A stretch of DNA of 64,000 nt from JARFQH01 sp963825595 (GCA_963825595.1 CAWGUE010000002.1:80811-144810), one strand, 5' to 3'. Counted from the stretch's first letter, positions 36,028 through 45,451 are shown. Program-made: numbers and translations. The notes: generated from the sequence alone by a model not told the origin.

Positions 36028-36717
36028 ATGAAAAAATTACGGCACAATTTGGTTAAGACAATGTCTATTATGTTATTCGGCGCCCTGGTCATCGGTGTAG
36101 CCCTTCCGGCCAGCGCCGCCGAGGAGCAGGATATTGTAGAAAAAGCGCGCATTACCTTCGAGAGTTTCATGACCGATCCCAACATGTCATGGTTGAAGGA
36201 AAACATGCCCACGGCCAAGGGAATCGTGGTCGTTCCGAGCCTGCTGAAGGCCGGTTTTATCTTTGGCGGTTCCGGCGGCAGCGGGGTTCTGATCGTACCG
36301 GATGCAAAAACCGGTAAGTGGAGCGATCCGGCCTTCTACACCATCGGCTCGGTCAGTTTCGGGCTGCAGATCGGTGGCGAAGCCGCCGAAGTGGTCATGT
36401 ATCTTAGAACCCAGAAAGCCGTGGATAGCTTGCTCACTTCCTCGGTCAAGCTGGGTGGCGACACCTCCGTTTCGGTCGGGCCCGTGGGGGCTGGGGCGAA
36501 ATCGAATGTCATGGCCGACATTTTTTCCTTTTCCCGATCCAAGGGTGCCTTTGCCGGTCTGGCCCTCGACGGTTCGGTGGTGAAAACACGGGATGAATGG
36601 AACAAGAATTACTACGGCAAAGCGGTGACGCCGGTTGACATCCTTGTCAAGCGTGCCGTCAGCAATCCGGGTGCAGCCGGACTCCGCGAAGCCGTGGCCA
36701 AGGCCGCCAAAAAATAG
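36028..36717 (+). CDS. SYLF (Ysc84) domain lipid-binding protein, paralogue 2
   Basis: This 229-residue protein is a close paralogue of that at 34806-35507: signal peptide (IMLFGALVIGVALPASA), then AKGIVVVPSLLKAGFIFGGSGGSGVLI, WSDPAFYTIGSVSFGLQIGGEAAEVVMYLRTQKAVDSLL, and a Ser/Thr-Gly-rich C-terminal segment. Both probably act in the envelope on lipids. AAAGGAGGAAG in front of the ATG is a strong ribosome binding site. The duplication with an insertion of a small gene and a repeat suggests local tandem duplication followed by divergence. Confidence 0.9.
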   Translation: MKKLRHNLVKTMSIMLFGALVIGVALPASAAEEQDIVEKARITFESFMTDPNMSWLKENMPTAKGIVVVPSLLKAGFIFGGSGGSGVLIVPDAKTGKWSDPAFYTIGSVSFGLQIGGEAAEVVMYLRTQKAVDSLLTSSVKLGGDTSVSVGPVGAGAKSNVMADIFSFSRSKGAFAGLALDGSVVKTRDEWNKNYYGKAVTPVDILVKRAVSNPGAAGLREAVAKAAKK

Positions 36718-36788
36718 TCGGCTTTATGGTAATATGGGACGGAAACATAAGGCCGCCCAGAACCGGTGCAAAATAAATTTATTCCGGT

Positions 36789-37229
36789 ATGTCAGCATTA
36801 ATTCCGTCCCAATTTTATAAAACCCAGAGCGGGTCACGCATTAGATCAGCGTTTATTGGACGTCCGTCACAAAATGGAACCTTTGGAACCATACAAACCG
36901 GCAGTGGTGATCGAGACACGTTGAAATTGATCGGCCTAAACAATATCCGGCTCCTGCTCTTGATCGCCGCTTTGCTGTTTGGCATCGGGCACTTATCTCC
37001 TGCGGCCGCCTTCACCAACATGGAAGTGTTCAATTACAAGGCCTGCTTTGACGGCGTTCCGTTGCGGGAGCAACCGAACGTGTTTGCGCCGCGCACGACC
37101 TCGATTCCGGAAGGAACCCTTGTCAAGGTGGATATCCAGCGCGGAGACTGGCTCAGGGTCATCTACAAGGTACCCGAGGGCTATTTCATCGGTTGGTCTC
37201 TGGCCACGATGATGTGTCGGCTCGATTGA
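36789..37229 (+). CDS. Secreted SH3-like domain protein
   Basis: The frame of 146 codons has a signal-type segment LRLLLLIAALLFGIGHLSPAAA only at about 53-74, then an SH3b-like part: FDGVPLREQPNVFAPRTTSIPEGTLVKVDIQRGDWLRVIY...GYFIGW. SH3b domains often bind peptidoglycan peptides. The signal segment's position suggests that translation really begins downstream, perhaps at the TTG at 36921, giving about 102 residues; I keep the long frame because no ribosome binding site decides it. It lies after the second SYLF gene on the same strand. Confidence 0.6.
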   Translation: MSALIPSQFYKTQSGSRIRSAFIGRPSQNGTFGTIQTGSGDRDTLKLIGLNNIRLLLLIAALLFGIGHLSPAAAFTNMEVFNYKACFDGVPLREQPNVFAPRTTSIPEGTLVKVDIQRGDWLRVIYKVPEGYFIGWSLATMMCRLD

Positions 37230-37410
37230 CTCGCAACCCAACGCTTATGGATTTTTCGATCCCGACGCCAAAGTATCGTACTCGAAGCCCCATAAGTGTG
37301 TTGATACATCTCCAGTGCCGTATGACCGGTTGCCGGGCAACGCGGCGTATCGTCAAACCTGACTCCCCCCAAACCCTCCAGAATACTCTTTCGGCGGTGA
37401 GAGATCCAAT

Positions 37411-40400
37411 ATGAAGCCCGTGACTCGGAAAAAACTGGGAATTATCCTGGTCATCCTGCTGGTCATTCTGGTGGTTGGCGTTTTTACAGTGCCCCGGCTG
37501 ATCGATTTGAATCGCTACAATGCGGCGATCGTTTCCGCCATCGAAAAAGCTTTGGGAGGAAAGGCGCAACTGGGCCGGATCACCTGGGGCCTGCACGCGG
37601 GTCTCTGGCTCGAAGCCGACGGATTCTCCCTCAACGGTGCTCCAGGCCTTCTCGGTGATGGTACGCTCAAACGCGTGCATGCAGACGTATCTTTGCTCCC
37701 TCTCTTATCCGGGAAGATCGTTATAAAAAATTTGCTCCTGGAAGCTCCCGAAGTGAGTCTTAATCTAACCGCGGCCAAAGCGGACGGTAGCGATGATCCC
37801 GGAAATCCGGTGTCATCGGCTCTCAAAGGTGAACTAAAGACAACATCCGCTGCCCCGGGCCAACCGTCCACACAAGCCTCCGAAGAAAAGGCCCCTTCAC
37901 AATCAAGGAGAATCAACTCCAGCGCGAGCAAGCCGCCCAAGATCCTGATTACCGGGCTCACCATCGAGCAGGGGCGCGTGACGTTGAACGACGCTTTGAC
38001 GTTGCCCTCTCGCACCATTGTGCGCACATTCACCGATGTGACCGTAACCGCCGGCTATACCGAGGCCGAACGGGCGGTTACCTTTGACCTGTCGCTTCGG
38101 GACGCAACCGAGAACGGATTGGGGGCATTGGCTGCAAAAGGGACGTTTATCGGGCTGACGGAAAATTTCACGATCGTAAATCCCCAATTGACGATCAATG
38201 CGGCGATTAAAGACAACAATGTCGCGGCCATCAAACCATACCTGAAAAACGATCAACTGGCCGCACACCTTGGCGGATCGGTATCCCTCCAATTCGATTA
38301 CAAGGGGGATTGCAGCCGCACTGGGCAAGCGTCCGGGACCATCGACCTGACCCATCTGACCTATACCGACCCATCCATGTGGGACGCGCCGCTGCCCGGT
38401 GCGGCGACCAAACTTATCTTCGCCGCAACCTTCACGCCGGACGAACTCGTCACGGATAAATTCATATTGACAATCGGAAAGATCATGATTGATGGTCGTT
38501 CTCGGCTGAAAAGCTGGACCACTGCGCCTGTCTTCAATGATATCGCAGTATCGGGCGAAATTCCGCTGGCTGAGCTACCCTCTCTGTTTCCCTGGAAGCA
38601 GTTGGAAACCCGTGCGGATTTATGGAAAAGCATCCTGGCAGCTGGTGGTGGGATAAGGATAGTGAAAGCGAGCCTGGCTGAACTCGATCCGGCCAAGCCA
38701 CCTGAGGATCTGTCCAACCTGTGGACACAGGTCGAAATGGCGGCAGAAATCACCGCCATATCGGTGCCGCCGACCCAAACCCTGCCAAAGGTCGGCAACA
38801 TCGGTGCCGCCATTCGGATGGCCAACGGGGTCATCGACATCGATCACCTAACCGCCGATATCGCCGCTATCAGCCTGCCGGAGATATCGGCCCGGATAAC
38901 CCAACTACCAAACCAGCCTGTGGTCGACGCGAAACTCAAAGGCCTGATAAAGGTGGCCGACAATATCGATGAACCCCTGCGCAAACAGCTAAGTAAATTG
39001 GGTTTCGACAAACTGGCCTTCACGGGTGACCTCGACCTGGATGTGCGCCTGGAAACCGCCCGACCCGAAAACCTTGGCATCGAAGGTACGGCAAGTATGC
39101 GGGAGGGAGTAGTGAAAACAACTTATTCGCCGGCGGTGTTTCAGGGTCTCAACGCCGATATTACCATGGCACCCGATGTGGCGACCGTTTCCAATCTTGC
39201 GACGACCGTCCTGTTGCCGGCTGGTGAACGTTCTCCTGAGAACCCGGTCAAGCTGACGTTACAGGGAAACCTCAAAGATTGGAAACACCGACCAATGTTG
39301 AGTCTGCAGAGCTTGAAAACGTCACCGGTTTCCCTACCGGCCCTGGTTGCGGCGATCCCGTGGGAGCAGTTTGGCAACGCGTCCAAAGTCGTCAAGGACG
39401 TCTTGCTGGGTGGTGGTACCCTTGAAATCAATCACCTGTCCCTGCCATCCGTCGATTTGGCCGAACCGTTCAAAGACCCCGACAAACTGTTATCCGCCGC
39501 AAAGGGTTCGGCGAGCCTGGTCGGTGTTACCGTGAGGCCCGTCCCGTCACTCCCCGCGATCGAAGGCATCAGCGGGCATCCAAACCTGGAAAAGGGCGTG
39601 CTCACAGCCACGGATATAAGGGCGCGAATCGGACCACTCACAACGCCGACAATGACCGTTCGAGTCACCCATTTAGCGGGCCAACCGAAATTTGAGGCGA
39701 CTGCCAAGGGACCGATGCGTGTGGCCGGAACCGAGGATGTCGCCGTCGAAAAAATTCTTGAGAAGTACGGCCTGAAGAGTTTTAAAGGAGCTGCTGACGT
39801 CGATTTTGACGTCTTTTACGACCTCGCCACCCCGGGCGAGTGGTCGGCAAACGGCTCGGCCACGCTGGAAGGGATTCAGGCGGTCACCTACCCGGCGGAG
39901 GTGCGTTTGAAAGACCTTCAGGGCCGGATTTCATTTTCGAAGCAAAAATCACGCGAATGGGTCTTTGAAAATCTGACCGCTGAAATCAATGCGGCACCCA
40001 TCCGACTGAACGGAAAGATTTCAGGCAAGAGCGCCGCCGACCTGTCCGTCGATCTGAAAGCCAAAACCCGGCAGCTGGATCTTGCGGCCGTGAGCGAGTT
40101 GGTCCCCGCTATGAAAGACCTCGGTCTGCGCGGAAAAATCGACCTGGACATGGACATACATCTACCCCATGGCGCCCCCTTGCAAAACCGCCTTAACGGG
40201 ACGTTGAAAACCAATCAGCTGGAGCTGAATCACAAAGAAGCCGCCGTTAAGGTCGAAGACATCAATTCGGATCTCGAATTTGCCGGTCGTTCGGCCACCA
40301 TAAAGCGCCTGGCGCTGCGCCTCAATGATCAAATAGTAAATGTTACCGGACAATTGAGCCGGCCCGAAAAACCGGCCCTCGATCTCGTGATCACCTCACC

Positions 40401-40782
40401 CGACCTGAACATCGATCGACTGCTGCCACCCAAAGACGCGCAAGAAAAACCGGCGGGAGATACCGCAGAAGAACCAAGCCGAAAGGAAGACAAGGCCGCT
40501 GAATCTGAAAAGCCGCGTTTTATGCGTCTATCATCGGCCAACATTCGCCTCGAAGCGCAAAAAGGACGTTTCAGGGGGCAGGATGTGGAGGATTTACGCA
40601 TCACGGCAGGTTATGAGAATGGCATCATCAAGAATTATGCGGTTGATTTCAACACAGGCGGCGGTCATGCGGCTGCCATGGGTATGGTCGATATGCGAGA
40701 TCCGGATCACGTTGCGTTTACCGTCGACCCCGATATCAAAACCGTGCCGCTGAAAACGATCCGTTTCGTTTTTGGGTTTTGA
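37411..40782 (+). CDS. AsmA-like protein, main part (frame breaks at 3' end)
   Basis: This 1123-residue AsmA/TamB-like protein has an N-terminal membrane anchor (LGIILVILLVILVVGVFTVPRLIDLNRYN) followed by the AsmA domain (LGGKAQLGRITWGLHAGLWLEADGFSL) and a long beta-rich chain. Proteins of this group are thought to carry phospholipids between the membranes of Gram-negative cells. The frame stops in TVPLKTIRFVFGF, where the family continues; the next frame (40784-41377) carries the missing AsmA C-terminal part. A single base in the GGG at about 40773-40776 restores one reading frame of about 1320 codons. Confidence 0.85.
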   Translation: MKPVTRKKLGIILVILLVILVVGVFTVPRLIDLNRYNAAIVSAIEKALGGKAQLGRITWGLHAGLWLEADGFSLNGAPGLLGDGTLKRVHADVSLLPLLSGKIVIKNLLLEAPEVSLNLTAAKADGSDDPGNPVSSALKGELKTTSAAPGQPSTQASEEKAPSQSRRINSSASKPPKILITGLTIEQGRVTLNDALTLPSRTIVRTFTDVTVTAGYTEAERAVTFDLSLRDATENGLGALAAKGTFIGLTENFTIVNPQLTINAAIKDNNVAAIKPYLKNDQLAAHLGGSVSLQFDYKGDCSRTGQASGTIDLTHLTYTDPSMWDAPLPGAATKLIFAATFTPDELVTDKFILTIGKIMIDGRSRLKSWTTAPVFNDIAVSGEIPLAELPSLFPWKQLETRADLWKSILAAGGGIRIVKASLAELDPAKPPEDLSNLWTQVEMAAEITAISVPPTQTLPKVGNIGAAIRMANGVIDIDHLTADIAAISLPEISARITQLPNQPVVDAKLKGLIKVADNIDEPLRKQLSKLGFDKLAFTGDLDLDVRLETARPENLGIEGTASMREGVVKTTYSPAVFQGLNADITMAPDVATVSNLATTVLLPAGERSPENPVKLTLQGNLKDWKHRPMLSLQSLKTSPVSLPALVAAIPWEQFGNASKVVKDVLLGGGTLEINHLSLPSVDLAEPFKDPDKLLSAAKGSASLVGVTVRPVPSLPAIEGISGHPNLEKGVLTATDIRARIGPLTTPTMTVRVTHLAGQPKFEATAKGPMRVAGTEDVAVEKILEKYGLKSFKGAADVDFDVFYDLATPGEWSANGSATLEGIQAVTYPAEVRLKDLQGRISFSKQKSREWVFENLTAEINAAPIRLNGKISGKSAADLSVDLKAKTRQLDLAAVSELVPAMKDLGLRGKIDLDMDIHLPHGAPLQNRLNGTLKTNQLELNHKEAAVKVEDINSDLEFAGRSATIKRLALRLNDQIVNVTGQLSRPEKPALDLVITSPDLNIDRLLPPKDAQEKPAGDTAEEPSRKEDKAAESEKPRFMRLSSANIRLEAQKGRFRGQDVEDLRITAGYENGIIKNYAVDFNTGGGHAAAMGMVDMRDPDHVAFTVDPDIKTVPLKTIRFVFGF

Positions 40783-40783
40783 C

Positions 40784-41377
40784 GAGACCTCCGTGGACGG
40801 TCCGTTGTCGGCATCGGGCCAATTGAAAGCCCGCACAGGGAGCACCCGGGAACTGCTTGCCACTCTCGAAGGCAACCTGAGCACTGAAATGGGGAGTGGC
40901 CGAATAAGAGTGCGTGATTCTTTTGGAAAAACGCTGGTTGACATGTTGCGGTTCATGAGCATCCAAAACCTTTTGAGCGGCAATCTGATTGGCAGATTGG
41001 AAGGTGAGGGATTGTCATTCAATAGCGCCAAAGCGACAGCCACCCTCGAGGGCGGCCGGATCAAAATCAATGCCCTCGAATACGATGGTGACGCTTTTAG
41101 CATCGATGCCGACGGCTCAATCGACCTGCCCGGAAATAATCTAAAGGTGGGTTGCAAATTGGCCGTGTTCGACACTGTCGGCAAGGCCATGAAGCTCGTC
41201 CCCATTGTCGGTAAAGCCGCGGACGCTGTGAGCAGTCTCTATTTTACCATCGACGGTTCGTTAGATGACCCCAAGGTTCGAATCAACCCCGCCAGAGGTG
41301 TGGTCAAAGGCACCGAAGAAATCATCACGGCGCCCGAAAGGGCGATAAAGGATCTAATGGAATTCGACAAAGAGTGA
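40784..41377 (+). pseudogene. AsmA-like protein, C-terminal part displaced by a frameshift
   Basis: The frame continues the AsmA-like gene: DETSVDGPLSASGQLKARTG, then GNLSTEMGSGRIRVRDSFGKTLVDMLRFMSIQNLL and LGKAADAVSSLYFTIDGSLDDPKVRINP, which is the usual AsmA C-terminus. It has no start codon or ribosome binding site of its own that fits; only an overlap with the end of the upstream frame. If the one-base break is an error, it is simply the end of that gene. A terminator follows at 41385. Confidence 0.8.
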
Positions 41378-41384
41378 TTTCCAT

Positions 41385-41420
41385 AATATCTATTGAGTGC
41401 ACTCAATAGATATTATTTTT
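41385..41420 (+). terminator. Perfect palindromic terminator after the AsmA-like gene
   Basis: Bases 41385-41414 are a perfect 30-bp palindrome (arms AATATCTATTGAGTG and CACTCAATAGATATT), followed by ATTTTTATT. It ends the AsmA-like gene's transcript and stands just before the sensor gene at 41444. Confidence 0.75.
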
Positions 41421-41443
41421 ATTAGGTTTACAGGTGCTTGCGC

Positions 41444-42988
41444 ATGCGACGAATTGAAAAAGTGGTTCTTTCGGTAATACTGACCTGGCTGGCGGCTGGT
41501 TCATTTGCGTTTTCTGCAGACGTTGAAGATGCGCAGCCGAAGCGGGTTTTGGTCATCATGTTTTACCGTCAAGGAGTGCCATGGACGGATCTTGTTATAA
41601 AGAGCCTGCGTACGAACCTGGTGTCAAAATCCCCTTCCTCTGTCGAACTGAATATCGAGTACGCCGATCGGGAACGGTACCCCGATGATACCTACCTCAA
41701 AAAGCTGGTCGAACTGTATCGCCACAAATATTTCCAGCCCCCAATGGACCTGGTCATTGGCGTAGGGGATGAAGCCGCGGATATTTTAATCGCATACGGC
41801 GACAGGGTGATCGGAAATATCCCGATGATCATCGTTTCTGCCAATCCAAAAACCCTGCAACGAGATTACTTGAAATCTAACATGACATCTCTTTTGTGGG
41901 GGGCTGATATTCTAAGCAACGTCAACCTGATTGAAGAGTTGTTCCCCAAAATCCGCCGGCTCTTTATCGTTTCGGGTTCCGCATTGACCGACCGCGAAGC
42001 GGAAAAACTAGCGCGCACAACGCTCCGCAAGTACGGAGGACCGTTCGAAATCAATTATATCAGCGATATCAGCAAAGAGGTCCTGCTTGAAGAAGTGGCC
42101 CGGTTGCCTGAAAACTCGGCCATTCTTTATCTCGCCTTTACCCGCGATGCCAAGGGAGCCACTTTCGTTCCGCGCGAGATGCTGTCCGATATTACCGCAA
42201 AAGCCAATTCGCCCGTATTCGGTATTATTGATTCCTATCTCGGATACGGAATCGTGGGCGGCATCCTGCTCAACGCTGAGGTACAGGGGAAGAGAATTGC
42301 CGACGTTGCCGCACACATCCTGAGAGGCGAGCTTCCGGTGGATATCTATCCCTCTATCGCAATCAATCATGCAATGTTCGACTGGCGCCAGCTAAAACGC
42401 TGGGGAATTTTGGAGGACCGGCTCCCCCCAGGCAGCATCGTGCGGTTTAAAATCCACTCATTCTGGGACCGCTACCGCTGGTACGTCATAACCGCCATTT
42501 TTATTGTTCTGGTTCAAAGCGGCCTGTTATCTTTTTTGTTGAGACAACGGGCGCAGCGCCGCCGGGCTCAGGCCGATCTTACAGACCGATTGCGTTTTGA
42601 GCAGATGCTGTCTGCGTTTTCGGCTCGTTTCGTGAACCTGCCACCGGACCAGGTAGACGCGCAGATAGCGCACGAGTTAAAAATGCTCGCAGAATTCCTC
42701 GAGGTGGATCGGGCGACGGTGTTTGACCTTTCAGAAATCGACCAAAGGCTGCGCGCTGTCCAATCGTTTACCAGCTCTGGTGTCGCACCGGCACCGTCGC
42801 AGATCGAATTCAACCGGCTCCCATGGGCCAGACAAAAAGTAGTCAACGGTGAGATGATTATCTTTGGCGATTCCAACGACCTGCCGGCAGAAGCACGGGC
42901 GGAGAAAGACTACTTTCATTCTCAAGGTATCCAATCAGCAGTTGCGGTTCCCCTCAAGGCGGGTCGAGTTGACGCTGGGATCTATTGA
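41444..42988 (+). CDS. Sensor half of a broken sensor/sigma-54 activator: ABC substrate-binding, membrane helix, GAF
   Basis: The 514-residue frame has a signal peptide (VVLSVILTWLAAGSFAFSA), an ABC-type substrate-binding domain (about 30-330; RVLVIMFYRQGVPWTDL, YGIVGGILLNAEVQGKRIADVAAHIL), a membrane helix (about 346-368) and a GAF domain (about 385-510) that ends abruptly after AVPLKAGRVDAGIY. Homologous sequence carries on in other frames towards the sigma-54 gene at 43107. I infer one ancestral one-component sensor whose reading frame is broken between 42970 and 43066. The ATG at 41444 has AGGTG in front; the TTG at 41438 is less likely. Confidence 0.75.
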   Translation: MRRIEKVVLSVILTWLAAGSFAFSADVEDAQPKRVLVIMFYRQGVPWTDLVIKSLRTNLVSKSPSSVELNIEYADRERYPDDTYLKKLVELYRHKYFQPPMDLVIGVGDEAADILIAYGDRVIGNIPMIIVSANPKTLQRDYLKSNMTSLLWGADILSNVNLIEELFPKIRRLFIVSGSALTDREAEKLARTTLRKYGGPFEINYISDISKEVLLEEVARLPENSAILYLAFTRDAKGATFVPREMLSDITAKANSPVFGIIDSYLGYGIVGGILLNAEVQGKRIADVAAHILRGELPVDIYPSIAINHAMFDWRQLKRWGILEDRLPPGSIVRFKIHSFWDRYRWYVITAIFIVLVQSGLLSFLLRQRAQRRRAQADLTDRLRFEQMLSAFSARFVNLPPDQVDAQIAHELKMLAEFLEVDRATVFDLSEIDQRLRAVQSFTSSGVAPAPSQIEFNRLPWARQKVVNGEMIIFGDSNDLPAEARAEKDYFHSQGIQSAVAVPLKAGRVDAGIY

Positions 42989-43106
42989 TCGCTGGCGATG
43001 CTGCGAAACCGGAGAGAATGGCCGGAGGCTCTGATTCGGCAATGCAGCTTGATAGCTGAGAGTTTTTGCCAATGCCCTGGTACGCAGGAAGCACGAAGAA
43101 GAACTG

Positions 43107-44510
43107 GTGAAGGCGGAGGTGAAATATCGAACGGTAGCCGATTTTACCTATGACTGGGAGTACTGGGCGAACGTTGACGATACGATGAAATACGTCTCCC
43201 CATCCTGTGAACGAATCAGTGGCTACACGATCCAGGAATTCAATGACAATCCGTCTTTATTCAAAGAGATTATTGTACCGGAGGACCGTGATCTATGGGA
43301 CAGTCATTATCGTGATTCTCGACAGGAGCTAAAACCACGCGAGATTCAATTTCGTATTCGAAGACGGGATGGACAGATCCGCTGGATTGAACACAGCTGC
43401 CAGCCGGTGACTGACGACCAGGGCCGTCTGGGGGGTTTTCGCGCCAGCAACCGCGATGTCACGGCCCGTAAACTGGTAGAGATCGATCTGCGCAATGCCT
43501 ACACGGAGATCGCGGGGCTGAAAAGCCAGCTGGAAGCCGAAAGTGCCTACCTGCAGGAGGAAATCAGGCTGGATCATAATTTCGAGAACATCATCGGCAA
43601 CAGTGCCGCGCTTAAATACGTTCTCTACAAGGTCGAGCAAGTCGCCGGCACTGATTCCACTGTTTTGATCCTTGGCGAAACCGGCACCGGTAAGGAATTG
43701 ATGGCCCGGGCGATTCACAACGACAGTCCCCGCAAGGCCCGCCCCCTGGTGAAAGTGAACTGTGCCGCCCTGCCGCCAAACCTCATCGAAAGCGAGCTGT
43801 TCGGCCATGAGCGCGGCGCCTTTACGGGGGCCCAGACCCGGCATATCGGTCGCTTTGAAGTCGCCGATGGCAGCACCATATTTCTGGATGAGATCGGTGA
43901 ATTGCCGTTGGAGCTGCAGACCAAGCTGCTGCAGGTGATTCAGGACGGGGAGTTCTCACGTTTGGGCAGCACCCGGACGATCAAGGTCGATGTCCGCGTG
44001 ATTGCCGCCACCAACCGCGACCTGGAAGCGGAAGTACGCCAGGGCCGCTTCCGGGAAGATCTCTTCTACCGCTTGAATGTTTTTCCGATTACGGTGCCGG
44101 CGCTGAGAGATCGCACGGAGGATATTCCCCTTCTCGCGCTATTTTTCACCGAAAAAGTGTCCAAAAGGATGGGGAAATCCATTGAACAAATCCCGCAGAG
44201 CGTCATGAAAACCCTGCAGGATTACTCCTGGCCCGGTAATGTGCGCGAGCTGCAAAACGTGATCGAGCGCGCGGTCATCAGCAGCTCGGGGCCCAGGCTG
44301 CGCTTGGCGGATGATCTTACCGGGCCGGCGCATAAAGAGATGCCGAACCATCTGAGAACGCTTCAAGATATCGAAATGGACCACATCACCCGGATGCTCG
44401 AGGAAACCGACTGGCGCATCGAAGGCCCCAAGGGCGCGGCCGTGATCCTGGACATCAATCCTTCCACCCTCCGCTCCCGCATACGCAAGCTGGGGATTAA
44501 GAAACCATAG
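43107..44510 (+). CDS. PAS-linked sigma-54 interacting transcriptional activator, output half of a broken gene
   Basis: The 467-residue frame has a PAS domain (about 5-120, WIEHSCQPVTDDQGRLGGFRASNRDVTARK), a coiled linker, an AAA+ domain with Walker A GETGTGKE (190-197), GAFTGA (237-242, contacts sigma-54), FLDEIGELP and NVRELQNVIERAV, and a Fis-type helix-turn-helix end (INPSTLRSRIRKLGI). It would activate sigma-54 promoters in response to the sensor half. Its GTG start at 43107 has no convincing ribosome binding site and falls mid-protein (LVKAEV), so it is probably the back half of the gene starting at 41444. Confidence 0.8.
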   Translation: MKAEVKYRTVADFTYDWEYWANVDDTMKYVSPSCERISGYTIQEFNDNPSLFKEIIVPEDRDLWDSHYRDSRQELKPREIQFRIRRRDGQIRWIEHSCQPVTDDQGRLGGFRASNRDVTARKLVEIDLRNAYTEIAGLKSQLEAESAYLQEEIRLDHNFENIIGNSAALKYVLYKVEQVAGTDSTVLILGETGTGKELMARAIHNDSPRKARPLVKVNCAALPPNLIESELFGHERGAFTGAQTRHIGRFEVADGSTIFLDEIGELPLELQTKLLQVIQDGEFSRLGSTRTIKVDVRVIAATNRDLEAEVRQGRFREDLFYRLNVFPITVPALRDRTEDIPLLALFFTEKVSKRMGKSIEQIPQSVMKTLQDYSWPGNVRELQNVIERAVISSSGPRLRLADDLTGPAHKEMPNHLRTLQDIEMDHITRMLEETDWRIEGPKGAAVILDINPSTLRSRIRKLGIKKP

Positions 44511-44540
44511 ATCAATCCACCCATGCTGCCCAAAAAAAGC

Positions 44541-44756
44541 TTACCGTGAACTTTGTCGAGCCATATAATGCTGGTCTAAAGCCTGACGCAGGTATGTTTT
44601 GATCACGGCTTGACGACTGATGTTTAACTCCGTTGCGATGGCATCCAATTCTTTTAACATGTCGAGCGTAAAGTCGACGTTTACCCTTTTAATCGGAGGC
44701 CTCATTTCGCCTTTATTGGTAAAATATCTGGAAATGTCCTTCCCGCTCATGGCCAT
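44541..44756 (-). CDS. CopG/ribbon-helix-helix family antitoxin-like protein
   Basis: This 71-residue protein ends in a ribbon-helix-helix domain (RVNVDFTLDMLKELDAIATELNISRQAVIKTYLRQALDQHY), typical of CopG/Arc antitoxins or autoregulators. A second Met at residue 3 (44750) could be the start. It lies 31 bases after the VapC stop on the same strand and has no toxin of its own, so it may be an orphan or an extra regulator of the TA unit. Confidence 0.7.
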   Translation of the reverse strand: MAMSGKDISRYFTNKGEMRPPIKRVNVDFTLDMLKELDAIATELNISRQAVIKTYLRQALDQHYMARQSSR

Positions 44757-44787
44757 TTCAGCAATCTCATCAATGGATGGAAACTAG

Positions 44788-45231
44788 CTATGGCTTCAGC
44801 GACGCGGGGTCGGCATGGAATGGATTGGTTACTCTCAGACTTCCAAACTCTTGATCTGCTTGCAGGTCTTCCGTAAGCAGATAGCGACAATCAGCCAACT
44901 GAGCAGCAGAAACAACCAGGGAATCCCACCAGGAAAGTTGACACCTGTCCTGAATCAGCCATGCATTTTCCAAAACACGGTCGTTTACCACGATGGGGCG
45001 CCAGGCCAGCAAGGCGCGAACATCCTTTCGAGCATTTTCCGGATCAAGACCCGGTTGCAGTTTAGCGGTTACGGTTACGTAAAACTCCTGCAAAACCTGA
45101 TAGCTCAATATACCCGTCTTGGTGCTCCAGAGATGAGCCATCCAGGCCATGGCTTTCGCCTGCTTATGCGGTTCGGAAGCGTCACGGCTATAAACGAGAA
45201 CATTAGTGTCAACGAAGACCTTTGCGGTCAT
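44788..45231 (-). CDS. vapC: VapC-type PIN domain ribonuclease toxin
   Basis: This 147-residue PIN domain has the acidic residues of the VapC active site: D8 in VFVDTNVLVYS, Glu in LQEFYV, Asp in WWDSLVVSAA, and a final acidic site in LLTEDLQ. VapC toxins cleave tRNA or rRNA when their antitoxin is lost. It overlaps the vapB gene (45209-45451) by 23 bases, the standard antitoxin-first arrangement. Length is at the high end of the family. Confidence 0.9.
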   Translation of the reverse strand: MTAKVFVDTNVLVYSRDASEPHKQAKAMAWMAHLWSTKTGILSYQVLQEFYVTVTAKLQPGLDPENARKDVRALLAWRPIVVNDRVLENAWLIQDRCQLSWWDSLVVSAAQLADCRYLLTEDLQADQEFGSLRVTNPFHADPASLKP

Positions 45232-45451
45232 ACAGTGCCTCGCGCCCGGGTAACTTTTCTCCCCGGTTTTTCAACACTTTGGGTGATTGTGACAGATATT
45301 GCTGCATCGCAATCTGATAGTTTTGCTCTTCGAGCATTTTTTCGCGGAGCAATTCGCCGACCAGGCGCGAGACACTCGTGTTTTCTTTAGCCGCCATGAT
45401 CCGCGCCCAGCGGGCCACTTCCTCCTCGAGTGTGATCGTTACGTTTTTCAT
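45209..45451 (-). CDS. vapB: VapB-type antitoxin
   Basis: This 80-residue protein has an N-terminal ribbon-helix-helix-like segment (NVTITLEEEVARWARIMAAKENTSVSRLVGELLREKM) and a longer acidic/basic C-terminal tail that would wrap around the toxin. It is first in the operon and overlaps vapC by 23 bases, so both are co-translated. It most likely represses its own promoter in complex with VapC. Call rests on context and size more than on a strong family match. Confidence 0.85.
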   Translation of the reverse strand: MKNVTITLEEEVARWARIMAAKENTSVSRLVGELLREKMLEEQNYQIAMQQYLSQSPKVLKNRGEKLPGREALYDRKGLR

